This document shows positions 1 through 9,300 of a stretch of DNA of 32,798 nucleotides, piece by piece. Made by a program: the position numbers and the translations under genes. The notes under the pieces are model-generated. The model was not told the DNA's origin and did not search any database. It saw nothing but the letters and a program-made list of their open reading frames with translations. This stretch comes from Bacteroidota bacterium (GTDB taxonomy: Bacteria; Bacteroidota; Bacteroidia; UKL13-3), in NCBI GenBank assembly GCA_030680835.1, contig JAUXUD010000046.1, forward strand, positions 1-32,798, in the 5' to 3' direction. Positions within the stretch are counted from its first letter, which is position 1. Every line of letters begins with the position of its first letter.

Positions 1-3
1 CTG

Positions 4-29
4 GCGGGTTGCTCCTCAGCAGAGCCCGC
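4..29. other. GC-rich hairpin at window edge
   Basis: GCGGG at 4-8 pairs with CCCGC at 25-29, and TGCT (10-13) with AGCA (18-21) across a CCTC loop. It is far more GC-rich than the DNA around it and has no T tract. It could be the tail of an element or gene lying left of the window. Nothing else is recognisable in 30-170. Confidence 0.3.
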
Positions 30-170
30 TTCCGCTTAGTCCGGTTCAACAAAAGTAAACGGTATTCAGGATTAATTGTATAATTGTAAACCCAATTTAG
101 GATTTAAAACAAAAAGTGTAAACTTTTTTCAGGACGAGTCAAGTTCATACTTCCCATTTCCCATTTCCAA

Positions 171-293
171 CTCATACCTCATACCTCATACCTCATACCT
201 CATACCTCATGCCTCATACCTCATACCTCATACCTCATACCTCATACCTCATACCTCATACCTCAACCTCATACCTCATACCTCATACCTCAT
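171..293. repeat. Heptamer tandem array (CTCATAC)n, about 17 units
   Basis: Seventeen consecutive CTCATAC units run from 171 to 288. One unit carries a single substitution (CTCATGC, 206-212) and one a 1-bp deletion (262-267). A partial unit follows. The array ends six bases before the stop codon of the minus-strand response regulator at 299, so in transcript sense it is a GTATGAG run at that gene's 3' end. The same heptamer recurs at 13754-13802 beside the pirin gene. Confidence 0.95.
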
Positions 294-298
294 CTTAC

Positions 299-979
299 TT
301 ACTTCTTCCTCTTAACCCCATGAATGCCATCATAACCAAATCCATTCTCCAAAGCAAAGTTCTTTAACGCATCATCGCTTTTAAGCTTCAGTTTTTTAAG
401 CATTCGTTTATAATATTTATCCAATGTTTTAATATCGATATCATCGTGCTTCGAAATTTCTGTAAGCGTTAAACCATTGGCGAAACCATTTAGAATCGCT
501 TTTTCACTTTCATTCAATATACTTAACCAAACATGTTTTTCCAATTCAAACATATTCATATCAACGCCATTCACATTCCATGAATCATTTGCACGGTCAT
601 CATAAATTAAATCCCCTGCAACTATTTTAGGTAATAAAAGTTCAAGCAATTCAGGATCTTTTCTTGAATAAGCATGAATGCCTGAACCGGCTATAATATC
701 TATCCTGTACGGAATAAGTCCATAAGTAATGGCATAAATTTTAAAAAGAACCCCACGGGTTTTTAATTCCAATATCACTTCTTTACCACTCATTTTAGGC
801 AGGTGGGTATCAATAAGCAGACAATCAAATTCAGGCAATTGGCTTAAACTTTTTAAAAAATCAATTCCGTTACTGAATGCACGCAATACGGTAAATAAAG
901 GATTCCGGTTGAAGGTGCGCATCATTACATAAGCATCGGAGGGTGAGGGGTCAACAATTACGATTCTGATTTTAGGCAT
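299..979 (-). CDS. Response regulator, receiver plus LuxR-type HTH
   Basis: This is a 226-aa two-component response regulator acting as a cytoplasmic transcription factor. The receiver (about residues 3-120) has D10 in the acidic pocket and D57 in 'LLIDTHLP' as the phospho-acceptor. The usual second acidic residue is weak (V9-D10-P11), and the conserved lysine region reads 'YSRKDPE'. The C-terminal part (about 155-220), 'LTLTEISKHDDIDIKTLDKYYKRMLKKLKLKS', matches the LuxR/GerE helix-turn-helix. No histidine kinase is encoded in the window, so it is an orphan here. It is divergent from the gene at 1411 across a 431-bp spacer, so it could control that gene, but nothing in the sequence proves this. 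The start is the ATG at 979, seven residues before the first receiver strand's acidic end. Confidence 0.85.
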   Translation of the reverse strand: MPKIRIVIVDPSPSDAYVMMRTFNRNPLFTVLRAFSNGIDFLKSLSQLPEFDCLLIDTHLPKMSGKEVILELKTRGVLFKIYAITYGLIPYRIDIIAGSGIHAYSRKDPELLELLLPKIVAGDLIYDDRANDSWNVNGVDMNMFELEKHVWLSILNESEKAILNGFANGLTLTEISKHDDIDIKTLDKYYKRMLKKLKLKSDDALKNFALENGFGYDGIHGVKRKK

Positions 980-1183
980 GGTAGTTTCATAGTTAGGTAT
1001 TCGATGTTATGCAATTGTTTTAAAAAATACAAACGGCTCATGAAATTAAATCCCAGATATAGGATAAAAAATGAAGGTACAATTAATATCTAATTGATAT
1101 ACAAAAAGTTACAATTTGTAATATGACATTAAAATAACATTATAATTATTTAATCAGTTGAAAATTGATGATTAATTGATGTT

Positions 1184-1191
1184 TATATTTG
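1184..1191 (+). promoter_or_regulatory. Bacteroidota -7 element TATATTTG
   Basis: TATATTTG fits the Bacteroidota primary-sigma -7 consensus TAnnTTTG. The -33 side is weak, with TTG at 1165-1167 and again at 1158-1160. It lies about 220 bp upstream of the gene at 1411, which would give a long leader containing the hairpin at 1305-1359. Apart from these two features and the array, I see nothing in 980-1410. Confidence 0.4.
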
Positions 1192-1304
1192 TAATTTGGC
1201 TGATTTAGGGAAGGCGAAAAAACTATTTTTTACCGGCAATGGGTAAAATAATTTGTCAGTCAGTAAAATCATCCGAATCCCTATAAAAATATTTCAGATA
1301 AACA

Positions 1305-1359
1305 ATCCCATTTCTTGGAAAAAAGAATTTTAAAATAAACTTTTTCCAAGAAATGGGAT
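1305..1359 (+). other. Long perfect hairpin in leader of barrel/Rhs locus
   Basis: ATCCCATTTCTTGGAAAAAG (1305-1325, with one extra A) is the reverse complement of CTTTTTCCAAGAAATGGGAT (1340-1359). The 14-nt loop is A/T only. The stem is about 20 bp and lies 52 bp before the ATG at 1411. It could be an intrinsic terminator or attenuator in the leader (TTTT follows at 1361-1364), a protected 5' end, or a small mobile palindrome. Confidence 0.7.
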
Positions 1360-1410
1360 GTTTTAAGAAAAGACTGCACGCCATCTTGCAACTGCAATAA
1401 TGAACACGTG

Positions 1411-2667
1411 ATGTTGGCAAGAATTTACTTTTTATCCGGACTCTTTTTGGTGAACCTGTTCTTTACGGATGCGATGAGCAGCCATGAAGGCAATCGTTTG
1501 AGCATATTAATTAAAGAATATAAACAAACAAAAAGAGAATCAAAATCATTGCACAGGTTTATCAGATACAGGCAAAAATGTGAAAAAAAAATTGATAAAA
1601 GAACAGGTTTGAAAATTCCTGTTTTTCAAAAATATAATCAACCCGGAAAAATAAAAGTTCCAGGCGAGTTAAAACACCCAATTATATATAAAAATACAAT
1701 TACAAAGGATACCAATTATTATATCTCCCAAATTATTTATTATAAAAATGACATTGCCTTTTGCAAGTGGAAGCTGGCGGAGATGGAAAAGGCCTTGAAA
1801 GAAAAATTGCTTTTATCTTATTCATCTTCTGAACCCCAAAAATCGAACAACAAAACGGTTCAAAATATTTTAAAAAACGACAAACGCCTGTATTACCTGC
1901 GCAAACAACTAGCCAGAAAACAAGGGGATCTATTGAGAAAAATTAACCTGAAACCCTTTCAACAATTATTGGATCAGGCACAAAAACAAAACAGCTTATT
2001 GAGTGCACAGCTATACAACAACCCCGCTATGCTTTTACCCCCGCAATACCAGTTAAAAGGAAAGGTACAGCAGGCATTACCGCAAAATAGGGCCGGTATT
2101 GAACCAAATAAAAGACTGGAATTACAAGACAAATTTTCGAATGCCACGAACAATATGGATGCCTTATTAGACAGCATAAATAAGTTGCAGATAAATATAG
2201 ACAGCGTATCCTTCAAAAAAAATCCGTATCGCGAAATAGCACTGAAAGAACGGCTTGAAAAAAGCTTGAACTGGCAGGCACAAAAATCAAATAATTATTT
2301 CCCGGCAATTCTTGATATATACTTTGGATTGGGTTTTAAACTGAGTCCCAGGCTTACACCGCAGGCAGGTATCATTTGTAAAGTAGGCATGGGTAAAGAC
2401 ATTGAACATATTCAATTTTCACAACAAGGATTTGGACTCAGAGCCGGAGCAAATTTTATGTTTTATAAAAATGCCCTGCTCTTTTTAAATTATGAATATG
2501 CCTGGTTTAAAGCGAATCAGGAATCAAATAATGCATTTAAAGCAATTCCAGGATTGGTATTTGGATTGGGCTTAAAAGGCAAAATAAACATGCAAATAGG
2601 ATATGATTTTTTACAATACATAAATCCGCAAAAAGGAAGCCCATGGACACTAAATTTTGGCATATAA
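1411..2667 (+). CDS. Exported coiled-coil protein with C-terminal outer-membrane barrel
   Basis: The product is about 418 aa. ATG at 1411 is preferred over the adjoining in-frame GTG at 1408. The N-terminus is hydrophobic (LARIYFLSGLFLVNLFFTDA), a probable signal peptide. Residues about 30-265 are highly charged and K/Q/L-rich with a helical or coiled-coil look, for example 'LRKQLARKQGDLLRKINLKPFQQLLDQAQKQ'. From about 280 the sequence becomes alternating beta strands with glycine turns ('ILDIYFGLGFKLSPRLTPQAGIICKVGMG', 'GFGLRAGANFMFY', 'GLVFGLGLKGKINMQIGYDFLQ'), as in a small outer-membrane beta barrel, and ends near 'WTLNFGI'. It lies 111 bp upstream of the Rhs pair on the same strand. By analogy with PorP/SprF-type barrels encoded beside large surface proteins, it may help export or anchor the Rhs products. 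That role is inference; I do not recognise a named family. Confidence 0.7.
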   Translation: MLARIYFLSGLFLVNLFFTDAMSSHEGNRLSILIKEYKQTKRESKSLHRFIRYRQKCEKKIDKRTGLKIPVFQKYNQPGKIKVPGELKHPIIYKNTITKDTNYYISQIIYYKNDIAFCKWKLAEMEKALKEKLLLSYSSSEPQKSNNKTVQNILKNDKRLYYLRKQLARKQGDLLRKINLKPFQQLLDQAQKQNSLLSAQLYNNPAMLLPPQYQLKGKVQQALPQNRAGIEPNKRLELQDKFSNATNNMDALLDSINKLQINIDSVSFKKNPYREIALKERLEKSLNWQAQKSNNYFPAILDIYFGLGFKLSPRLTPQAGIICKVGMGKDIEHIQFSQQGFGLRAGANFMFYKNALLFLNYEYAWFKANQESNNAFKAIPGLVFGLGLKGKINMQIGYDFLQYINPQKGSPWTLNFGI

Positions 2668-2778
2668 TCATGTGCGGGCAAACCCACGTGTTTGCATTGC
2701 CCTATATTCAATTATCACCAATAGCACTAAAATAGGAATGAATTAAAAATAAAATTTCAAACACTAATAAAAAACAAT

Positions 2779-5700
2779 ATGAAACAAGCAATTACAACAC
2801 TCTATTTATCCGTTCTAACAGTCGGCTTAATTTACGCACAAAATTCAGTAAACCCGGTATCTCCCAATGCCGCTGCTTTTGGAAAGTATATTGATATCCC
2901 GGTAGGAGAAGCCACCGGTATTCCGCCCATCCAAATTCCCATAGATGAAATAGATGACCCCGGCCTGAAACTTGCGATCTCATTGAGCTATCATGCAGGT
3001 GGACAAAGGGTAAATGATATTGCCACCAGTGTAGGTTTGGGCTGGTCACTTAATGCAGGCGGGCAGATTACTCGGGTAGTCAATGGAAAACCCGATGATT
3101 TTACAGAAGGGTATTGGACACAGTACGAACGCATTCCGAACCGGCCTGTGAATTATATGACAGATTTTTCACTATTAAACAGTATAAGCAATGGTGCGTA
3201 TGATACAGAGCCCGACTTGTTTTATTATAATTTTAATGGGGAAAGTGGTAAATTTATTCTAAGTAATATTTTATGGGGTTTGACTCCAGCAAGACATGGA
3301 GAAACAATTCCAAAGTCAAAACTTAAAATAGAGTATTTAGCAGGTAAATTTACCATAACCACACTGGGTGGAATTGTTTATGAATTTGGGATTACAGAAG
3401 CCGTTTCCCAGGCAGTAACCTCTAATGGAAATTCAGATCCGGTTACATTCACTTCTAATTGGTTGCTCAGTAAAATAAGTTCACCATTATGTGAAAATAA
3501 CATTTTGTTTGATTATGATGAAGAAGTTAATCTTGTTTACTCATCAATACTTTCTCAATCGTTAAAAAACTATCTGGCACAGGAAGGTAGTTCTACTTCT
3601 CCTAATTTTTGTATTAATAACTCGGGATTGAATAATGCCTGGTCTTTTTCAGGATTATCTCAGAGAAGACTTAATAGGATTACTTTTTCAACAGGATATT
3701 ATTTGTTTGTTAAAGGAGCGGTAAGAACAGATTTAGCTGGAGATTATACGCTTGAATTTATCAAGAAATACAATACCAATGATGAACTTATTTCTGAATA
3801 TAAATTTCAATACATCTACAAAGGAAACCGCTTGCACCTGAGTAAAATATTTGAAGGGAAAGGAGGAATTTATCTACCTCCTACTGAGTTTTTTTATAAT
3901 ACAATGAATTTACCCACTATCAATTCTTTTTCGCAGGATTATTGGGGATTTTATAATAATAAAGCAAATACCAACCTGATTCCGGATAATATAATTAATA
4001 AACCCTATTTTGATTTTGCTAACCGCGAACCCAATGAGGCAGGAACCAAAGCAAGTAACTTAGAACAAATTATATATTCTACAGGAGGAAGTACTATATA
4101 TGAATATGAACAAAATAAATACAGCTTTAACTCTGGTAATCTACCCATCAATAATTCTATTGGCACGCCCGTAATTTTAAATGCAAATGTAACTGCCTTA
4201 GGGGGTGGTGGTTTAACAAATCAAACCTATACAATCAACATTTTATTTCCTCAAAAAATAAGAGTTGAATTTATCTCAACCTTTCCTGTTAATGCGCCTG
4301 CTTATCAACAAGTCTCAAAATCATTCAATATGATGCTTGGAACTCAGAGTTTAATTTATACACAAGTTAATGCGAACACAAGAGAATATAACATCTTAAC
4401 GGCAGGTACATACCAGATTACCATTGGAGCGAGCTCTGAATTCAGTGATTTTACATATCATGGAATGATTAGTTATCAATCAGGATTAATCATTCAAAAA
4501 TTTAAATATGGGCCCGGTTTAAGAATCAAAAAAATAACAAAAAATGATGCTGCAGGTAATATTTTTGGCAAATCTTATTCTTACACCCTTGCGAATGAAC
4601 CGGATCGTCAAAGTGGAATGATGCCGGGTAATTTGGAATATCTGCAAAACTTCAAGGAATATACAAATATTAGTCCCGCCATCGGATGCCCGATACCCTG
4701 CTATGTTTTATGTACATTTCAGGTAGTTTCTTCAGAAACCAAAATTGGCCCGGGAAAAGTTAACGGTAGTTATATTGTTTATAAGGAAGTTGTTACTGAA
4801 GATATCAATCCTAATTTCACTACCGTTTCAAATGGTTATGTACGAAAGTTTTTTGCGGCCCCGAATAATTCAGGGATTACGGGTTTTCCAGCAGTTACTT
4901 CATTATTCCCTGATTATTTATATGGTTATGTAACAAAAGAACAAATTTTTGACAATGCAAACCTTAAAAAGAAGGAAGTTATCTATAATTATTCTTCAGA
5001 CAATTATTTTTCTACTGTTTTTTTGCATGGCTTAAAGGTTGCTAGAATAATTTTTGGTTATTTACCTTCAGACCCATCCAGTTCCATAATTCCTCATCCA
5101 TTTTTTCAATTTAAACAATATTTACTTACAAATCCATGGTTTAAATTGGATAGCAAGTTTGAGTATACTTATTCAAACAATGCATTTCATGAATATTTAG
5201 TTGAAAGTACAGAGTATTTTTATGAAAATCCTATACACCTTTTGCTTACAAAAAAAATAACAACAATTCCAGACGGTACTGTTTTAATGGAAGAAACCAG
5301 ATATCCCCCAGACATGAATCTTGAGTATTTCAATAATAGTCACACAAATCCGGAAGTTAGAGCCATGAGGGCTTTAGTGGCTTCATATATATTCAATACT
5401 CCTATTGAAATTTATTCTTCAAAGAAATTTGGAAATACATTTAAAGTTATAAAATCAACATTGAACAAATATAGTTTTGTTGATTCAAGACCACTTTTAA
5501 CTTCTCAATATTCACTAAAAATTGCCAATCCGGTTTCCAATTTCCAGCTGTCATATGTAACCGATAATGGTTTGAATTATCATCCTGATTATTATGAAAC
5601 AATAAAATTCAATTCCTATTCGAAATATGGTATTGCCAATGAGATTAGTGAAAGAGGGAAAGTGAAATCAACAATCCATTCCAGCCTGGCTCCTTACGTA

Positions 5701-6309
5701 ATTGCAGCGGCCGAAAATGCATCAAATAGCGATATGGGTTATTGCGGATTTGAAGATTATGAGTGCCGGAATTCAGGAACTTCTACAAATTTTTTGAGTG
5801 GAAATTTATCTTTAATCAGAAACTCGGCAAGCTGCAATTATATTGAAAGCACAGATTTTGTTACCGGCTCAAAAGGATTTGTCTTGGGCGGAACCTGCGC
5901 AAGTTCAATTCAATCAGCCCTGCCATTGAATGCCGATCAAACCTATAAAATTCAATTCTGGATGAAGAACGGAAGTACCCTTAGTGTATACAATGGATAC
6001 ACCGCACAAACAAACCCGCAAACAATTAAAATAGCAAATGGCTGGACACTTCAGGAATACACTTTGACCAATTGCATTTCCTTTTCCATAAGCGGATCAG
6101 GAATCATTGACGATATAAAATATTTTCCTGTGGGAGCTTTAATGAAAACATGGGTTTACAAGCCTTTGATAGGCATCCTATCCGAGGAAAACGAAAACAA
6201 CAACCACATTTATTATGAGTATGACGGGTTCAATCGTTTGGACAAAATTCTTAATGAAGACAAGAAAATCATAAAGAAATATATATACAGCCTGGGTGAG
6301 GTTCAGTAA
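2779..6309 (+). CDS. Rhs-family surface protein (first of a pair)
   Basis: This is a 1176-aa predicted exported protein. The signal peptide is about residues 1-20 (MKQAITTLYLSVLTVGLIYA, then QN). Residues about 25-110 hold the N-terminal block familiar from Bacteroidota Rhs proteins: 'NPVSPNAAAFGKYIDIPVGEATGIPPIQIPI', 'LAISLSYHAGGQRVNDIATSVGLGWSLNAGGQITRVVNGKPDD'. The long middle (about 110-990) is beta-rich and Y/N/F-rich without clear motifs. Residues about 1030-1120 look like a galactose-binding/CBM-type jelly roll ('YKIQFWMKNGSTL', 'IIDDIKYFPVG'). The C-terminus has one YD repeat ('IYYEYDGFNRLDKIL'). It has no toxin tip and no T9SS sorting domain. Only 18 bp separate it from the 1447-aa Rhs gene, so the two are surely co-transcribed. 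It may form part of an Rhs/TcB-like shell completed by its partner; this is inference. Confidence 0.85.
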   Translation: MKQAITTLYLSVLTVGLIYAQNSVNPVSPNAAAFGKYIDIPVGEATGIPPIQIPIDEIDDPGLKLAISLSYHAGGQRVNDIATSVGLGWSLNAGGQITRVVNGKPDDFTEGYWTQYERIPNRPVNYMTDFSLLNSISNGAYDTEPDLFYYNFNGESGKFILSNILWGLTPARHGETIPKSKLKIEYLAGKFTITTLGGIVYEFGITEAVSQAVTSNGNSDPVTFTSNWLLSKISSPLCENNILFDYDEEVNLVYSSILSQSLKNYLAQEGSSTSPNFCINNSGLNNAWSFSGLSQRRLNRITFSTGYYLFVKGAVRTDLAGDYTLEFIKKYNTNDELISEYKFQYIYKGNRLHLSKIFEGKGGIYLPPTEFFYNTMNLPTINSFSQDYWGFYNNKANTNLIPDNIINKPYFDFANREPNEAGTKASNLEQIIYSTGGSTIYEYEQNKYSFNSGNLPINNSIGTPVILNANVTALGGGGLTNQTYTINILFPQKIRVEFISTFPVNAPAYQQVSKSFNMMLGTQSLIYTQVNANTREYNILTAGTYQITIGASSEFSDFTYHGMISYQSGLIIQKFKYGPGLRIKKITKNDAAGNIFGKSYSYTLANEPDRQSGMMPGNLEYLQNFKEYTNISPAIGCPIPCYVLCTFQVVSSETKIGPGKVNGSYIVYKEVVTEDINPNFTTVSNGYVRKFFAAPNNSGITGFPAVTSLFPDYLYGYVTKEQIFDNANLKKKEVIYNYSSDNYFSTVFLHGLKVARIIFGYLPSDPSSSIIPHPFFQFKQYLLTNPWFKLDSKFEYTYSNNAFHEYLVESTEYFYENPIHLLLTKKITTIPDGTVLMEETRYPPDMNLEYFNNSHTNPEVRAMRALVASYIFNTPIEIYSSKKFGNTFKVIKSTLNKYSFVDSRPLLTSQYSLKIANPVSNFQLSYVTDNGLNYHPDYYETIKFNSYSKYGIANEISERGKVKSTIHSSLAPYVIAAAENASNSDMGYCGFEDYECRNSGTSTNFLSGNLSLIRNSASCNYIESTDFVTGSKGFVLGGTCASSIQSALPLNADQTYKIQFWMKNGSTLSVYNGYTAQTNPQTIKIANGWTLQEYTLTNCISFSISGSGIIDDIKYFPVGALMKTWVYKPLIGILSEENENNNHIYYEYDGFNRLDKILNEDKKIIKKYIYSLGEVQ

Positions 6310-6327
6310 ATAATTAAATTAAAAATC

Positions 6328-9300
6328 ATGAAACAGATAAATAGATTAATCAAGATTCTGGCCCTATTATTTTTGACCCAAATCAGGGCCTGGTCGCAGA
6401 CCAATATGCCGGATGCCACAGCGGTTTCAGGGAGCACTTTTATTCCCAATTTGCCGGCAAATATTACAGGTTCTATTATTGTAAATTCACTAAAAACAAT
6501 TGAACCCTTTGTGCCCATCGGTTCAGATGCCGAATTAAACAACCTGGCACCCTTATATGCAAATTGCAAAGTTAGAACCGATTATTTTGACGGTCTGGGA
6601 AGGGAATTGCAAACTGTTGTAAAAGGGATGACCAATGGAAATAAAGATTGGGTGCAACACCATATTTACGACGCCTTTGGCAGAGAAGCAACCTTATTGT
6701 TGCCCTTTGTTAAAGCAACCAATCCGGGTAGTTTTTGTAAAAACATTCAGACTGAATTGCTGAGTACCTATGCCGCTCTGGGCTATACGAATGAGCAATT
6801 TTTATATAAAAGTGTATTGCTGGAAGCATCGCCATTAAACACCTTGAAAAAAACATGGGCAGAAGGAAGCAGCTGGAATGGAAATGCGAAAGGAGTAGGC
6901 GTAGAACTCGCAGCAAATACAAACGGAGACAATATAAAATTATGGACGATTTCAACTGCCACAAATTTACCCGTAACCAGCAGCAGTTACCCCGGTGGAA
7001 GCCTTTGGATTAAAACCACCATTGACGAAGATGAACTGACCACAAAGGAATACCTGAATATGGAAGGTAAAAAGGTAATGAGCGCTCAGGTGAATACAAC
7101 GAATGCGGCATTGAGTTTAAATACCTATTATGTTTATGATGATCTGGGAAGACTCAGATATATTCTTCCCCCAAAGGCTGTACAAGCAATAGAAAGCAAC
7201 TTATGGACAGTTACATCAACCGTGCTGGATCATTTAGGTTTCAGCTATGAATATGATGATTTGGGCAGAGTGATAAAGTCTAAAAACCCGGGAGTAGGCT
7301 TCAGCTATATGGTATATAACAGAAAAGATGAGCTGGTAATGGTTCAAAACCCCATGCAAAGACTGGAGAATCAATGGCAGTTTAATAAACAGGATATCGC
7401 CGGCCGATTGGTTCAAACCGGAATATATACCACAACTGCAAGCCATGCTGCACTGCAGGCATATGAAAATACCCAGTTGATTTCCATTGCTTTTCTGGAT
7501 TATATTTTTAACAAAGAAATAAAGGATCAGAGCGATTATATCAACACCTTTACGGATGTATTGGTATATCTCACAAATTATTACGACCATTATAATTTTA
7601 CAAGCATAGCATTTGACCAAAGCAATGCCAGTATTGCAGAAGGATATGATATTAACAAAGGAAGCAATACCCGTGGTTTATTAACGGGCGTAAAGGCATT
7701 GATATCGGATAATTTTACAAATCCCTCTGATATAAACTATAACCTGCTGGTTCATTTTTATAATGCGCGTTCAGAACTGATCCAGCAGCATAAACAGTAT
7801 TTCGGAACCCAAACTGCCATCACGTATCATGGATATGATTTTGCGGGACGAAAAAAAAGCACGGTAATGAAGCAAAACAATGCACAAACCATTTATAAGA
7901 AATACACCTATGATTATTATAACAGATTGCTCACAGTGAAGCATAAATTAAACAATGCTGCAAATTATACCCAATTGGCATCCTACAGTTATGATGGGCT
8001 GGGAAGATTAAATATAAAGAAATTAGGCAATATGCAATACCCCTTAAATTATCAGTATAATATCCGGGGATGGTTGACCGGCATCAACAAAAATTATTGC
8101 ACGAATAAAACAGGAGATCACTTTTTTGGAATGGAAATAAATTACGAAAATGGTTATGAAAAAAATTATCTGAACGGGAGGGTATCGGGCATAAAATGGA
8201 GAAATAAAGGCAGCAGCACCCAGCAAAGAACCTATGGTTATACCTATGATTTTGCAAGCCGTTTAATCCTGGGTGATTATTACCAAAAGACAGAGCAGAC
8301 GGGCACTCCGGCACCCACCTGGAGTAAAACTTTAAAAGATTATACTACCAGCAATATGAATTATGATGCCAATGGAAATATATTATCCATGAAACACATG
8401 GGCGTAATAGCGGGTTCAAAAATAATTCTGGATGACCTCACATATACCTATGATCCCAATACAAATATATTACGAAATGTAACCGAAAGCACTGCCTCAC
8501 AAAGCAAGGATAAAAGCGTGCATGATAACCTGGCCGACTTCAGGGATATGAGCAATACAAATGATTATACCTATGATGCGGGTGGCAGCCTGATCAGTGA
8601 TGGAAACCGGGGAATCGGCATGATCAGTAACAATTGGTTTGTTTTAAATAAACCCATGAAGGTGGATGCCGGTTCAGGTAATATGATTGAGTATACCTAC
8701 GATGCAAGCGGTACTTTATTAAAGAAAAAAATCACCCAGGTAATTAACAGTATAAACAAAGTTGCCGAATACTGGTATCTGGATGAAATAACCTATAAAG
8801 ATGGGGTATTGAATTTAATTGAACACGAGGAGGGAAGATACCGGCCGGTTGTAGCACCCAACACATGCGGATATGAGTATTATATCAAAGATTATATAGG
8901 AAACATCAGAAGCATTATTGGAGAAACCCAATCGCAGGGCGTGGGCACGAGCACGGGCACAAATCCCATTTCATCAGGCAATACAGGCGGACCCGCAACG
9001 GGTGCGGGAACTACCGGTCCAAATAACGGAATCAGCGGAGCAGATATAAAAACCTGTGACAGTTGCCAGATAACTTATGCCGACACCAGTTATATAGGCA
9101 CCCCAACGATGTATTTGGCCACCAGTGAAGTTCCAAATGCAATACTTGAAAACCAGCTATTCGACAATGTGGATGAAACCCGCGATTTAAAACCCCTGAC
9201 GAGTGATTCAACCGACGTACGGGATGCGAAATTAAATGCCAGTCTGGGCAGTGTGGTAGGTCCGGGACTATTGTTAAAAGTAAGTGCCGGCGATAAAATT

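Noticed and set aside
171-293. Possible CRISPR array
   Set aside because: Units are 7 bp and contiguous with no unique spacers, and no cas genes are present. The same holds for 13754-13802 and 23706-23818.
76-315. Open frame with repeated SYLIPHT residues
   Set aside because: It is only the translation of the CTCATAC array: 7-bp units read in all frames give a 7-residue repeat. It has no plausible start context and no homology beyond the repeat.
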